From Alphaproteobacteria bacterium (GTDB taxonomy: Bacteria; Pseudomonadota; Alphaproteobacteria; SMXP01), in NCBI GenBank assembly GCA_021774915.1, contig JAJFIO010000136.1, positions 1 to 38,773 on the forward strand: 38,773 nucleotides of DNA, in the 5' to 3' direction. The notes beneath the pieces were generated by a model. It was not told the DNA's origin. It saw only the letters and a program-made list of their open reading frames with translations, and searched no databases. The position numbers were made by a program, and so were the translations under genes. Below are positions 18,739-27,916 of this stretch, piece after piece (position 1 is the stretch's first letter; the number at the start of each line of letters is the position of its first letter).

Positions 18739-21075
18739 TCAACTTTTTCCAACGCCGGCACGGCGCCGGGTTTCTTCAACTGCGGTCAGAATTCGCTCTG
18801 GGGTGGCCGGCGCATCCAGCCGAGGCATGAACTTATGACCTGCAACGCTTGCCACTGCATCGCCAAGAGCAGAGAAAACTGAAATCGCCAACATGAGAGG
18901 CGGCTCTCCCACGGCCTTGGAGCGATGAATGGTTTCTTTAAGATTGCTTCCCTTTTCCCAGATTTCAATATTGAACTCCACCGGTCGGTCACTGCACGCG
19001 GGAATTTTATATGTAGAGGGCGCATGGGTCAGCAAGTGCCCCCCATCATCAAAATATAACTCTTCCGTGGTCAGCCAGCCCATGCCTTGAACAAAACCTC
19101 CTTCGATCTGCCCCCGGTCAATAGCCGGATTCAACGAGCGCCCCACATCATGCAGAATATCCACACGAAGCACTTTGTTCTCACCTGTCAGGGTGTCGAT
19201 CACCACTTCCGAGACGGCGGCGCCATATGAAAAATAATAAAACGGCCGCCCGCGATGCGTGGCGCGATCATAGTGAATCTCCGGCGTTTTATAAAATCCG
19301 GTCGATGACAGAGAAACACGCGCCAGATAAGCTTGATTTACCAAATCCGCAAAGGCAATGACCCGATTTCCTATAGTGACGTGGTTATCAGAGAATGAAA
19401 TATGTTCTCTGGCGCAATGATAGTGTTTCGCTGCAAACGCGATCAGCCTCCCTTTGATTTCCTGAGCCGCATTCAGCGCCGCCATGCCATTGAGATCAGT
19501 TCCGGCGGAAGCCGCCGTGGCCGATGTGTTGGGAACTTTGCCCGTCGTGGTCGCAGTGATTTTCACGCACCCGAGATCAATTGCAAATTCTTCCGCAATA
19601 ATCTGCGCCACTTTAATCAACAGCCCCTGCCCCATCTCGGTGCCGCCATGATTCAAATGGACGCTGCCGTCCGCATAGATATGAATCAACGCGCCAGCTT
19701 GATTGAGGTGAGTCTTGGTGAAGGAAATCCCAAATTTCACCGGCGTCAAGGCCAGCCCTTTTTTGAGGAACGGGCTCGCCCGGTTAAAATCTTTTATTTC
19801 TGCGCGCCTCTCCCGATAGCGCGCATGGGCCTCAAGCTGCGTTATTAATTCCGGCGCGACGTTATCTTCAACGTGCTGATGATAGGGCGTGATATTGCGC
19901 GGCGCTTTGCCGTAGAGATTGACTTTGCGGATATCGAGCGGATCTTTGCCAAGGGCCATGGCGATCTCGTCCATGACACGCTCTATTCCCATCATCCCCT
20001 GAGGGCCTCCAAATCCCCGAAACGCGGTGTTCGACACGGTATGCGTTTTGTACCGGTGGGAAGTAATCGTAGCCTGACCTAAAAAGTAAGCGTTATCGAC
20101 GTGAAACATGGCCCGGTCATTGATTGCAGAGGAAAGATCTTCCGAATATCCACAGCGCGATGCCAGCGCCAGATCAATGCCTTCTATGCGGCCGGTTTCA
20201 TCAAATCCCACATGGTAATTAATCTCGAAATCATGCCGTTTGCCGGTGAGCTTCATATCGTCATCACGATCAAGGCACAGTTTCGCGGGCCGCCCGGTTT
20301 TGCGCACCACCAGAGCGGCAGCAGCAGCCATCAAAGCGGGCTGCGTTTCCTTGCCGCCAAACCCTCCACCCATGCGCCGCACTTCGACAGTCACCGAATG
20401 GCTGGCCAGCCCCAAAACACGCGCAACACAATGCTGAACTTCTGAAGGGTGCTGCGTGGAAGAGTGGATGACCATGTCGCCATCTTCCTGGGGTAGAGCC
20501 AGGGCAACCTGTCCTTCCAGATAAAAATGATCCTGCCCGCCAATGATCATGCGCCCTTTGAGGCGCCGGGGGGCATTTTTCAACGCAGCAGCCGCATCAC
20601 CACAAGCCATCGTTTGCGAATCTTCGATATACGATCCCGCTTGGCGCGCCTGATCAATCGTAATCAAGGGTGTCAGGATTTCATACTGGACTTTCGCTTC
20701 CAACGCCGCCGCCCGCGCAATTTCCAGACTCTCCGCGGCAACGGCAAAAAGAGATTGGCCAGCATAGTACACTTCTCCTTCGGCAAACAGCGGATCATCT
20801 CCCGCGACGGGACTGACGTCATTTTGGCCGGGGATATCACCAGCGCTCACCACCGCAGCCACACCGGTGACAACTCTCACCGCATCCAGATCCATCTCCA
20901 AGATCCGGGCATGAGCGTGCGGGCTCATAGCAATGTAAATATGGAGCATGTCAGACGGCGCAGGCAAATCATCAACATAAAGAGCCTCTCCAGAGACATG
21001 CTTTAAAGCACTGTCATGGCGAAGCGCTTGATGCACACGCATCCCTTTGCCTGGCCGGCTATCCATGGCTCTCAA
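18739..21075 (-). CDS. xdhB: Xanthine dehydrogenase molybdopterin-binding subunit
   Basis: 778 aa; VRRMGGGFGGKETQPALMAAAAAL, FRGFGGPQGMMGIERVMDEIA, GTEMGQGLLIKVAQI, KAVGEPPLMLAISV. Confidence 0.95.
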   Translation of the reverse strand: MRAMDSRPGKGMRVHQALRHDSALKHVSGEALYVDDLPAPSDMLHIYIAMSPHAHARILEMDLDAVRVVTGVAAVVSAGDIPGQNDVSPVAGDDPLFAEGEVYYAGQSLFAVAAESLEIARAAALEAKVQYEILTPLITIDQARQAGSYIEDSQTMACGDAAAALKNAPRRLKGRMIIGGQDHFYLEGQVALALPQEDGDMVIHSSTQHPSEVQHCVARVLGLASHSVTVEVRRMGGGFGGKETQPALMAAAAALVVRKTGRPAKLCLDRDDDMKLTGKRHDFEINYHVGFDETGRIEGIDLALASRCGYSEDLSSAINDRAMFHVDNAYFLGQATITSHRYKTHTVSNTAFRGFGGPQGMMGIERVMDEIAMALGKDPLDIRKVNLYGKAPRNITPYHQHVEDNVAPELITQLEAHARYRERRAEIKDFNRASPFLKKGLALTPVKFGISFTKTHLNQAGALIHIYADGSVHLNHGGTEMGQGLLIKVAQIIAEEFAIDLGCVKITATTTGKVPNTSATAASAGTDLNGMAALNAAQEIKGRLIAFAAKHYHCAREHISFSDNHVTIGNRVIAFADLVNQAYLARVSLSSTGFYKTPEIHYDRATHRGRPFYYFSYGAAVSEVVIDTLTGENKVLRVDILHDVGRSLNPAIDRGQIEGGFVQGMGWLTTEELYFDDGGHLLTHAPSTYKIPACSDRPVEFNIEIWEKGSNLKETIHRSKAVGEPPLMLAISVFSALGDAVASVAGHKFMPRLDAPATPERILTAVEETRRRAGVGKS

Positions 21076-22540
21076 CCGCCAATTCTAAAATGTCTAACGG
21101 TTCTTCGTTTTTAGTGTCAGCAAGAAAGCATTTATACAGCAGGTTCTTGGCGACAGTCATGCGATAACTCTCAGAGGCTCTCATATCACTGAGCGGTTGA
21201 TAATCCTTCTCAAGAGCACGCATGGCATCCTGCACCACAGCGTATGACCAGAGCTTGCCCATCAGACTGTCTTCGCACGCTCGAGCCCTTTTAGGCGTGG
21301 CCGCCATGCCGCCATAGCAAATGCGCGCCGCTTTCACGTGACCTTTTTCAATGGTGAAATTGAAGGCGCCGCACACAGCGGATATATCTTGATCAAAGCG
21401 TTTTGATATTTTATGCGCCCAAAAAACCTGGTGCGCGCACGGTTTCGGCAAAATGATTTTTTCAACAAACTCGCCCGGCTGGCGATCTTGTTTTCCGTAA
21501 GAAATAAAATAATCTTCCAGGGGCATTTCTCTCGTTTTATTTCTTTTTCGTAAAACCAAAATCGCACCGCTGGCGATCAAGACCGGCATCATGTCGCCAA
21601 TCGGCGAGCCGTTGGCAATATTGCCGCCAATGGTGCCGCTATTGCGAATCTGAACCGATCCAATGCGCCGGATCAACGCGCCCATATCAGGATAATACGA
21701 ACCCAAGCGCGCCATAGCTTGCCCATAGCGCATTCCGGCGCCTATCTCGATGGTGCTATCTGTATCCACCCACAGATCAAAATCCTTGACGTCACCGACA
21801 GAGATAACCGTTTTGAGCATGCGGTGTTGCTTGGTAACCCACAGGCCCACATCGGTGCCCCCTGCCAAAATCACGGCATCGTCATGCGCGCCGATCGCTT
21901 CTGACAATTCATCAAGTGTTCTGGGCGCGAAAAACTTCTTCATCACACCGGACCGGGTGCACTCATGCACAAGAGCCAGCATAGACGTGCGTTGGATGGA
22001 GGCCAAAAGAGTTTGCGTTTCAGTATCTCCCAGGCCACCGGATGGCGAGGGGTAGTCATACATAACTTGCGCGGCGGCGACGATGGGGCGATACCCCGTG
22101 CACCGGCACAAATTTCCCGCCAGCACATCATTGAGGGTGGCCACATCGACCGGCCCCCTATTCAGGTAATGCGCATAAAGCGACATAACGATCCCCGGTG
22201 TGCAAAACCCGCATTGCGACGCATGATGATCGACCAAGGCCTGTTGAACCGGATGAAGCCATCCATCACGCCCGCGCAAACTCTCCACCGTCATCAGCTC
22301 TTTGCCATCCAGCATGGGAAGAAAAAGAATACATGCATTGATCGCGCGATAATGCACTGCCCCGCGCCGCATCTCACCAATGACAATGGTGCACGCGCCA
22401 CAATCCCCTTCAGCGCAGCCCTCTTTGGTTCCGGTGCGCCGCCAGTGAGTACGCAGAAAATTCAAGAGTGTCAGTTCAGGATCCACATTGTGAACGGCCT
22501 GAATCTGCCCATCAAGAATGAAGCGAATGACATCTGACAC
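21059..22540 (-). CDS. xdhA: Xanthine dehydrogenase small subunit (2x[2Fe-2S] and FAD domains)
   Basis: 493 aa; GCAEGDCGACTIVIGE, QCGFCTPGIVMSLYA, GNLCRCTGYRPIV, LAGGTDVGLWVTK, IGGNIANGSPIGDMMPVLIA; overlaps xdhB by 17 bp. Confidence 0.95.
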   Translation of the reverse strand: MSDVIRFILDGQIQAVHNVDPELTLLNFLRTHWRRTGTKEGCAEGDCGACTIVIGEMRRGAVHYRAINACILFLPMLDGKELMTVESLRGRDGWLHPVQQALVDHHASQCGFCTPGIVMSLYAHYLNRGPVDVATLNDVLAGNLCRCTGYRPIVAAAQVMYDYPSPSGGLGDTETQTLLASIQRTSMLALVHECTRSGVMKKFFAPRTLDELSEAIGAHDDAVILAGGTDVGLWVTKQHRMLKTVISVGDVKDFDLWVDTDSTIEIGAGMRYGQAMARLGSYYPDMGALIRRIGSVQIRNSGTIGGNIANGSPIGDMMPVLIASGAILVLRKRNKTREMPLEDYFISYGKQDRQPGEFVEKIILPKPCAHQVFWAHKISKRFDQDISAVCGAFNFTIEKGHVKAARICYGGMAATPKRARACEDSLMGKLWSYAVVQDAMRALEKDYQPLSDMRASESYRMTVAKNLLYKCFLADTKNEEPLDILELAVESHG

Positions 22541-22545
22541 GTCTT

Positions 22546-22905
22546 CTAACTGCCTCGATATGTACTGTACCCATAGGGCGATAGGAGCAGGGGCACATGA
22601 TAAGGGGAGCCGGGCTCCGCAATGCCAAAAGAGATCGTGACAATATCCAGAAAGGCCGGATTGGGCAGATCTAGCCCCGTGGCGCGAAAATAATCCGCGA
22701 CATCAAATTCCAGGCGATAGCGCCCAGCTTTCATGGCCCCTTTCTCCAGAAGGGGGGCCTCGCACCGGCCATCCTGATTGGACCGCGTCTCCACTATCAA
22801 AACATCCGGACCGGCGCCGCGCTCACACTCATAGAGGCGAATCGCGACACCACCGGCCGGGCACCCTCGCGCTGTATCCAAAATATGAGTCGTTAAACCG
22901 GACAC
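22546..22905 (-). CDS. uraH: 5-hydroxyisourate hydrolase (transthyretin-like)
   Basis: 119 aa; LTTHILDTARGCPAGGVAIRLYE and the diagnostic C-terminal YRGS. Confidence 0.95.
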   Translation of the reverse strand: MSGLTTHILDTARGCPAGGVAIRLYECERGAGPDVLIVETRSNQDGRCEAPLLEKGAMKAGRYRLEFDVADYFRATGLDLPNPAFLDIVTISFGIAEPGSPYHVPLLLSPYGYSTYRGS

Positions 22906-22992
22906 GCCTCAACCTCCATTGGCCAAGGGAATGTATTCAGCCATAGGTTTTCACAATATCATTCAATATGCAGTGCATTTTGTTGACAATCA

Positions 22993-24045
22993 ATGGCTAT
23001 ATTACTTAACAATCTAATGGACAAAATGAAAAACTGGGGCCTCATTTCTGAGGCGCCAATGCATTATACGAGGCATCACGTCACAGCTGATGCTCCAACA
23101 AGACAGATTTTGGTGAAGTCTATGCCCTCTTCCTATCCTCGCGACATGATCGGATATGGCCAAACCCCGCCAGACCCACGCTGGCCGGGCGGGGCGAGAC
23201 TCGCGCTTCAGGTCGTCCTCAATGTCGAAGAGGGATCTGAGAATTGCGTACTCCATGGCGATCCAGGCGCGGAAACTTTCCTCTCAGAGATCATCAATGC
23301 CGCCCCGGTGCCAGGCGCGCGTCATATGAGCATGGAATCGCTTTACGAATACGGCTCCCGGGTGGGGGTCTGGCGGCTTCTTGGGCTTTTTCGTAAACAT
23401 CAGATCCCTGTGACCCTTTTCGCCGTCGCCATGGCATTGAGCCGCAACCGGGCGGTGGCGGAAGCGGCCCTGAAAGACGGCCATGAAATCTGCTCCCATG
23501 GTTATCGCTGGATCAATTATCAGGATGTGGACATAGAGACCGAACGCGCTCATATGAACCAAGCCATCGCCCTGCACCAGAAGATAACAGGGTTCAGGCC
23601 GCTGGGCTGGTATACCGGCCGCACCAGCCCCAACACCCGCCGCCTTGTGATGGAAGAAGGGGGCTTTTTGTATGATGCCGACGACTACAGTGACGATCTG
23701 CCCTTCTGGGTCAGCAACAACGACAAACCCCATCTGGTGATCCCCTACACGCTTGACGCCAACGATATGCGTTTTGCTACACCGCAAGGATTTAACTGCG
23801 GTGATCAGTTTTTCACCTATCTGAAAGACACCTTTGACGTGCTCTATGATGAAGGCAAAACACATCCCAAAATGATGTCCGTCGGACTTCATTGCCGGCT
23901 TGCTGGCCGTCCAGGGAGAATTGCTGCGCTTGATCGCTTTTTCTCCTACGCCAAACAATTCAGTGATGTATGGATCTGCCGGCGCGTGGACATTGCCCGG
24001 CATTGGCGCAGCCAGCATCCCATGACCAATGCAGGCCCGTCATGA
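22993..24045 (+). CDS. puuE: Allantoinase, polysaccharide-deacetylase-like
   Basis: PRDMIGYGQTPPDPRWPGGARLALQVVLNVEEGSE, GHEICSHGYRWINY, GWYTGRTSPNTRRL; true start may be ATG near 23123 (MPSSYPRDM). Confidence 0.93.
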   Translation: MAILLNNLMDKMKNWGLISEAPMHYTRHHVTADAPTRQILVKSMPSSYPRDMIGYGQTPPDPRWPGGARLALQVVLNVEEGSENCVLHGDPGAETFLSEIINAAPVPGARHMSMESLYEYGSRVGVWRLLGLFRKHQIPVTLFAVAMALSRNRAVAEAALKDGHEICSHGYRWINYQDVDIETERAHMNQAIALHQKITGFRPLGWYTGRTSPNTRRLVMEEGGFLYDADDYSDDLPFWVSNNDKPHLVIPYTLDANDMRFATPQGFNCGDQFFTYLKDTFDVLYDEGKTHPKMMSVGLHCRLAGRPGRIAALDRFFSYAKQFSDVWICRRVDIARHWRSQHPMTNAGPS

Positions 24046-24596
24046 ATGAAAAGGTGACGCTTCCTCTCCGGAACAAACCGAGCAGTTTAAGCAAGGCCGC
24101 GTTCCTGAAAATTTATGGAGGGATCTATGAAAATTCGCCCTGGGTGGCTGAAACACTCTGGCGCACCGTAGCCCATAGCGAGATCGATACAGCGGAAGGC
24201 TTCGCCCAGGCCGCACAGTCTATCGTCGATCATGCAAGTGAAAGCAATAAATACGCGCTGATCCGTGCGCACCCCGATTTGGCGAGTCGGGCGACCACAA
24301 CGAACACTCTGACCCGTTCTTCTGCGCTGGAACAATCATCCGCAGGACTTGATCAATGCAGCGCCGAAGAATTTAAGCATTTCCAAACACTCAATGCCGC
24401 CTACAAAGAAAAGCTCAGCTTTCCCTTTATCCTGGCCGTCAAAAACTTGCAGAGATCAGAAATTCTGGAATTGTTTTCCCGGCGGCTTGAGAATACCGCA
24501 AGTCAAGAATTCCAAACCGCCATGTCGGAAATTCACAAAATCGCTTACCTGCGCCTGACCGCACTTGCTTGCGATCAAGACGAAACCAACACCTGA
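24042..24596 (+). CDS. uraD: 2-oxo-4-hydroxy-4-carboxy-5-ureidoimidazoline (OHCU) decarboxylase
   Basis: Starts MNEKVTLPLRNKPSSLSKAAFLKIYGGIYENSPWVAE; IRAHPDLASRA, SAEEFKHFQTLNAAYKEKLSFPFILAVK; ATGA overlap with puuE. Confidence 0.93.
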   Translation: MNEKVTLPLRNKPSSLSKAAFLKIYGGIYENSPWVAETLWRTVAHSEIDTAEGFAQAAQSIVDHASESNKYALIRAHPDLASRATTTNTLTRSSALEQSSAGLDQCSAEEFKHFQTLNAAYKEKLSFPFILAVKNLQRSEILELFSRRLENTASQEFQTAMSEIHKIAYLRLTALACDQDETNT

Positions 24597-24608
24597 TGAA
24601 AAACCATT

Positions 24609-25598
24609 ATGAGTAATATCATTAACACCAAATGGATTGACCTGGCACAACCACGATTAGGCGCACAGGTTGTTTTTGCAACAGATGATTTTTTTGCCCC
24701 TAAAGAGCGCCTTATTCTTTCCCAAGAACCTGTTTTCATCCCCGATAAATATGATGATCATGGTAAGTGGATGGATGGCTGGGAAAGCCGCCGTCGCCGG
24801 GACGGCGGTTATGATTATTGCATCATCCGGCTAGGTCATCGCGGACAAATAAACAGCATTGACATCGACACACGACACTTTACGGGAAACTTCCCCTCTT
24901 CCGCATCTATTGATGCCTGTCAATGCGATGATATTATTCCTGGTACGGATGCCTCATGGATCCAAATTACCCCACAAAAAGAACTTCAGGGAAACCGCCA
25001 CAATATAGTGACCGCCCAGAGTGACCAGGCCTTCACGCATGTTCGCCTGAACATCTTCCCCGACGGCGGAGTGGCGCGGCTGCGTGTGTACGGCCAAATC
25101 GATATGGACTGGTCTTCAGCGAACCCGGCAGAAACGATCGACTTGGTTGCTCTTGAAAACGGTGGCCGCCCTATTGCCGCAAATGACGAACATTTTGGCA
25201 GACTGGAAAACATCATCGCGCCCGGTCGCGCGACAAACATGGGTGACGGCTGGGAAACCCGGCGGCGCCGGGAACCCGGCAATGATTGGGGCATAATAGA
25301 ACTCGGGCACATTGGTTCTGTTCAAAAGATCCTTATCGACACACAACACTTCAAAGGAAATTACCCTGATTCCTGCTCCCTTCAGGCAAGCTCGGACACA
25401 ATCACGCAAATCGAGGATATAGAGACACACTCCTTGTCCTGGCCCACTCTGCTGCCAGAGCAAAAATTATCAATGGATCAAGAACATATTTTTGAATCCG
25501 AAATCATTTCCCATGACCCCATTCGCCTGATCCGCATCAATATTCTGCCCGATGGCGGCATTGCGCGTTTGCGACTTTATGGCTTCATCAAGCCGTAA
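24609..25598 (+). CDS. alc: Allantoicase
   Basis: 329 aa with two homologous halves (DGWESRRRRDGGYDYCIIRLGHRG / DGWETRRRREPGNDWGIIELGHIG; NIFPDGGVARLRVYG / NILPDGGIARLRLYG). Confidence 0.95.
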   Translation: MSNIINTKWIDLAQPRLGAQVVFATDDFFAPKERLILSQEPVFIPDKYDDHGKWMDGWESRRRRDGGYDYCIIRLGHRGQINSIDIDTRHFTGNFPSSASIDACQCDDIIPGTDASWIQITPQKELQGNRHNIVTAQSDQAFTHVRLNIFPDGGVARLRVYGQIDMDWSSANPAETIDLVALENGGRPIAANDEHFGRLENIIAPGRATNMGDGWETRRRREPGNDWGIIELGHIGSVQKILIDTQHFKGNYPDSCSLQASSDTITQIEDIETHSLSWPTLLPEQKLSMDQEHIFESEIISHDPIRLIRINILPDGGIARLRLYGFIKP

Positions 25599-25641
25599 TT
25601 CATTTACCCGCACATTCGCATGAACCGATAAAGCTTGCCAC

Positions 25642-26214
25642 TCAAGCGCTCTGGCGCTTTTTTGCCATCTCAAGCCCCCGAGGCGGGAAGGCTTTGTGTT
25701 TGAGAATTTCTTCGGCACTCAATCCATCCAGTTCATGTGGAAAGACAAGCCATTTTTCCGTTTCATAAATATAAAAATCGGGAATGCGATCTGTTTTGTT
25801 TTTCTCAGGCTTGTAATAGACGGTTGCTACACGAATATCCGCAGGCGTGTTCCGGCGACAACGTGTTGTCAACTCCTTTATAATGGCATCGACACTGCGG
25901 CCCGAATCAAACACATCATCCACAATCAACAACTGATCATCAGCGTTGATTGTATCAACGAGATATTCAAGGCCGTAGACACGCACGATATCGCTTTGAT
26001 TGTTTATGCCCAGATAGGAAGAAGTGCGCACAGCAAGATGATCATTGGCGACACCGCAATATTCCAGAACTTCCTGGACGGTGATGCCTATGGGTGTCCC
26101 TCCCCGCCACACGCCAACAATATAAGAGGGGCGGTAACCACTTTCGAAAATACGAATGCCAAGTTCGAATGAATCTTTGAGCAACCCATCAGCGGAAAGA
26201 AATATCTTATCCAT
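25642..26214 (-). CDS. Purine-type phosphoribosyltransferase (hypoxanthine/xanthine PRTase-like)
   Basis: 190 aa; PRPP loop LLIVDDVFDSGRSVD, VGVWRGGTPIG. Confidence 0.83.
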   Translation of the reverse strand: MDKIFLSADGLLKDSFELGIRIFESGYRPSYIVGVWRGGTPIGITVQEVLEYCGVANDHLAVRTSSYLGINNQSDIVRVYGLEYLVDTINADDQLLIVDDVFDSGRSVDAIIKELTTRCRRNTPADIRVATVYYKPEKNKTDRIPDFYIYETEKWLVFPHELDGLSAEEILKHKAFPPRGLEMAKKRQSA

Positions 26215-26325
26215 AAATTGGCCTCACCATCGTAATCGTTAAGAGCCCATGCAAGCTACCAAGAAGCCTTCAGGAGAGCAAATAGGACACGTTTCACGCA
26301 ACCTAGCTCCCGGCAATGAGATTAA

Positions 26326-26400
26326 TGGTGGGCGCGGTTGGGATTGAACCAACGACCCCTACGATGTCACCGTAGTGCTCTCCCACTGAGCTACGCGCCC
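26326..26400 (-). tRNA. tRNA-Val(GAC), CCA encoded
   Basis: Minus strand GGGCGCGTAGCTCAGTGGGAGAGCACTACGGTGACATCGTAGGGGTCGTTGGTTCAATCCCAACCGCGCCCACCA; cloverleaf with 7-bp acceptor stem and loop GTGACAT. Confidence 0.95.
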
Positions 26401-26721
26401 GCTCTATGGCCCAAACAATCAAATTCTCAATGACGCGAAAGACGTCTTAACCGGGGCCATAAGGTGAGGCACCTCATATATCCGCTGAAATGCCCTGATG
26501 CAAGTTTTAACCGCAAGTGGGGCATCCTTTAGGGTCAGACGGCGCGGCTGAGATCAGCCTCAAAAAAATCGGCTAAAAACGCCAACATTACCCGGTGGCA
26601 TAAAAAAGACTGTCCGTCATCTACCGTAGCCGTCCTAAAGCTCCTCACTCCCACTCCATCGTCCTGACAAATATTGAGCAAATTCGGGAAGCTGAGACGA
26701 TAAGGACGGCGTGCGTTAGCG

Positions 26722-27159
26722 CTATGCGCTATGATCTGTCAAACAGTGCGCGTGCGAATGGTCGGCCAACACCTCAATGATACGGCAAGCGCCAATACGT
26801 CCGCCTTTGCATTGCTTGACCATGCGTTCTAGTTCACTTTTTAATGATGTAAGCCGAGCGATCTTTTCCACCACTTCGCTTAAATGAGATTTGGCTACCC
26901 GGTCAACGGTTTCACAAGGCTGATCCGGGTCATCGCTCAATACTAACAACTCGCGAATGGCGTCGAGAGAAAACCCTAACTCACGACTATGCCGAATAAA
27001 GGAGAGCCGCTTTACATGCACTTTATCATAAACCCTTTGATTTCCTGCCGTGCGTGGCGGCTCTGGCAGCAAACCAATCTGTTCGTAATACCGAATTGTC
27101 TGGACTTTGCATCCGGCATCCCTGGCAAGACGACCAATTGAAATATCTCGCAATGTCAC
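26722..27159 (-). CDS. MerR-family metal-responsive regulator (CadR/ZntR/PbrR-like)
   Basis: 145 aa; IGRLARDAGCKVQTIRYYEQIGLLPEPPRT and metal-type Cys pattern (PCETV, CKGG, GACRIIEVL); HSHAHC tail. Confidence 0.9.
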   Translation of the reverse strand: MTLRDISIGRLARDAGCKVQTIRYYEQIGLLPEPPRTAGNQRVYDKVHVKRLSFIRHSRELGFSLDAIRELLVLSDDPDQPCETVDRVAKSHLSEVVEKIARLTSLKSELERMVKQCKGGRIGACRIIEVLADHSHAHCLTDHSA

Positions 27160-27171
27160 CGTATTTTCCTC

Positions 27172-27202
27172 TTGAACCTATAGTGACTGTAGATATTAGA
27201 CT
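27172..27202 (+). promoter_or_regulatory. MerR-type promoter/operator of the efflux gene
   Basis: TTGAAC (27172-27177), 19-bp spacer containing dyad CTATAG-TGA-CTGTAG, then TAGACT (27197-27202); upstream of the efflux ATG at 27235. Confidence 0.8.
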
Positions 27203-27234
27203 TAAGCTTCTTGAATACAAGGGAAGTGGAAAAA

Positions 27235-27873
27235 ATGTCTGGATGCGGTACTTGCGAAGTTAAATTCGAAGGCAATTCACGAGATTTTCGACGGGTGTTG
27301 TGGATCGTCATCGCCATTAACGGATTGATGTTTGTGGTTGAGATGATGGCCGGTGTTGCGTCGCAGTCGAAGTCTTTGCAGGCAGATGCCCTAGATTTTA
27401 TTGGAGATACAGCGACCTACGCCATCAGTCTTTACGTCGTCGGTCGCGCACTAAAGGTGCGCGCTACCGCGGCAATGATTAAAGGGTTCGCCCTCGCCGC
27501 CCTGGGCCTATGGGTGTTGGGATCGACTATTTATCGCGTATTTTACATAGGCATTCCCGATGCCGCGATGATGGGCATTGTTGGCGTCCTCGCCTTTGCA
27601 GCCAATGCCATCAGTGCGCTCTTGCTCCTGCGTTTCCGGGATGGAGATTCTAATGTCCGTTCTGTTTGGCTGTGCAGCCGCAATGATGCGATTGGTAACC
27701 TTGCAGTTATCCTTGCCGCCAGCGGCGTTTGGTCTTTAAAGACTGGCTGGCCGGATCTCATTGTCGCTGGTATAATGGCCAGTCTATTCCTTCACTCTGC
27801 GACTCGAATCCTCCGTCAGGCTTGGGGGGAGATTCAATCTGATAGCATTGATGTGAAGATTAAAACAACATGA
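27235..27873 (+). CDS. Cation efflux family (CDF-like) membrane protein
   Basis: MSGCGTCEVKF start, then hydrophobic CDF-type segments (VVEMMAGVASQSKSLQADALDFIGDTATYAISL). Confidence 0.85.
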   Translation: MSGCGTCEVKFEGNSRDFRRVLWIVIAINGLMFVVEMMAGVASQSKSLQADALDFIGDTATYAISLYVVGRALKVRATAAMIKGFALAALGLWVLGSTIYRVFYIGIPDAAMMGIVGVLAFAANAISALLLLRFRDGDSNVRSVWLCSRNDAIGNLAVILAASGVWSLKTGWPDLIVAGIMASLFLHSATRILRQAWGEIQSDSIDVKIKTT

Positions 27874-27916
27874 CCGTAAAGCACTTTCACACATCATCCC
27901 TGCATGAGGCACTATC

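Noticed and set aside
23284-24018. 244-aa minus-strand ORF opposite puuE
   Set aside because: Antisense shadow of puuE; no domain and coding signal clearly on the plus strand
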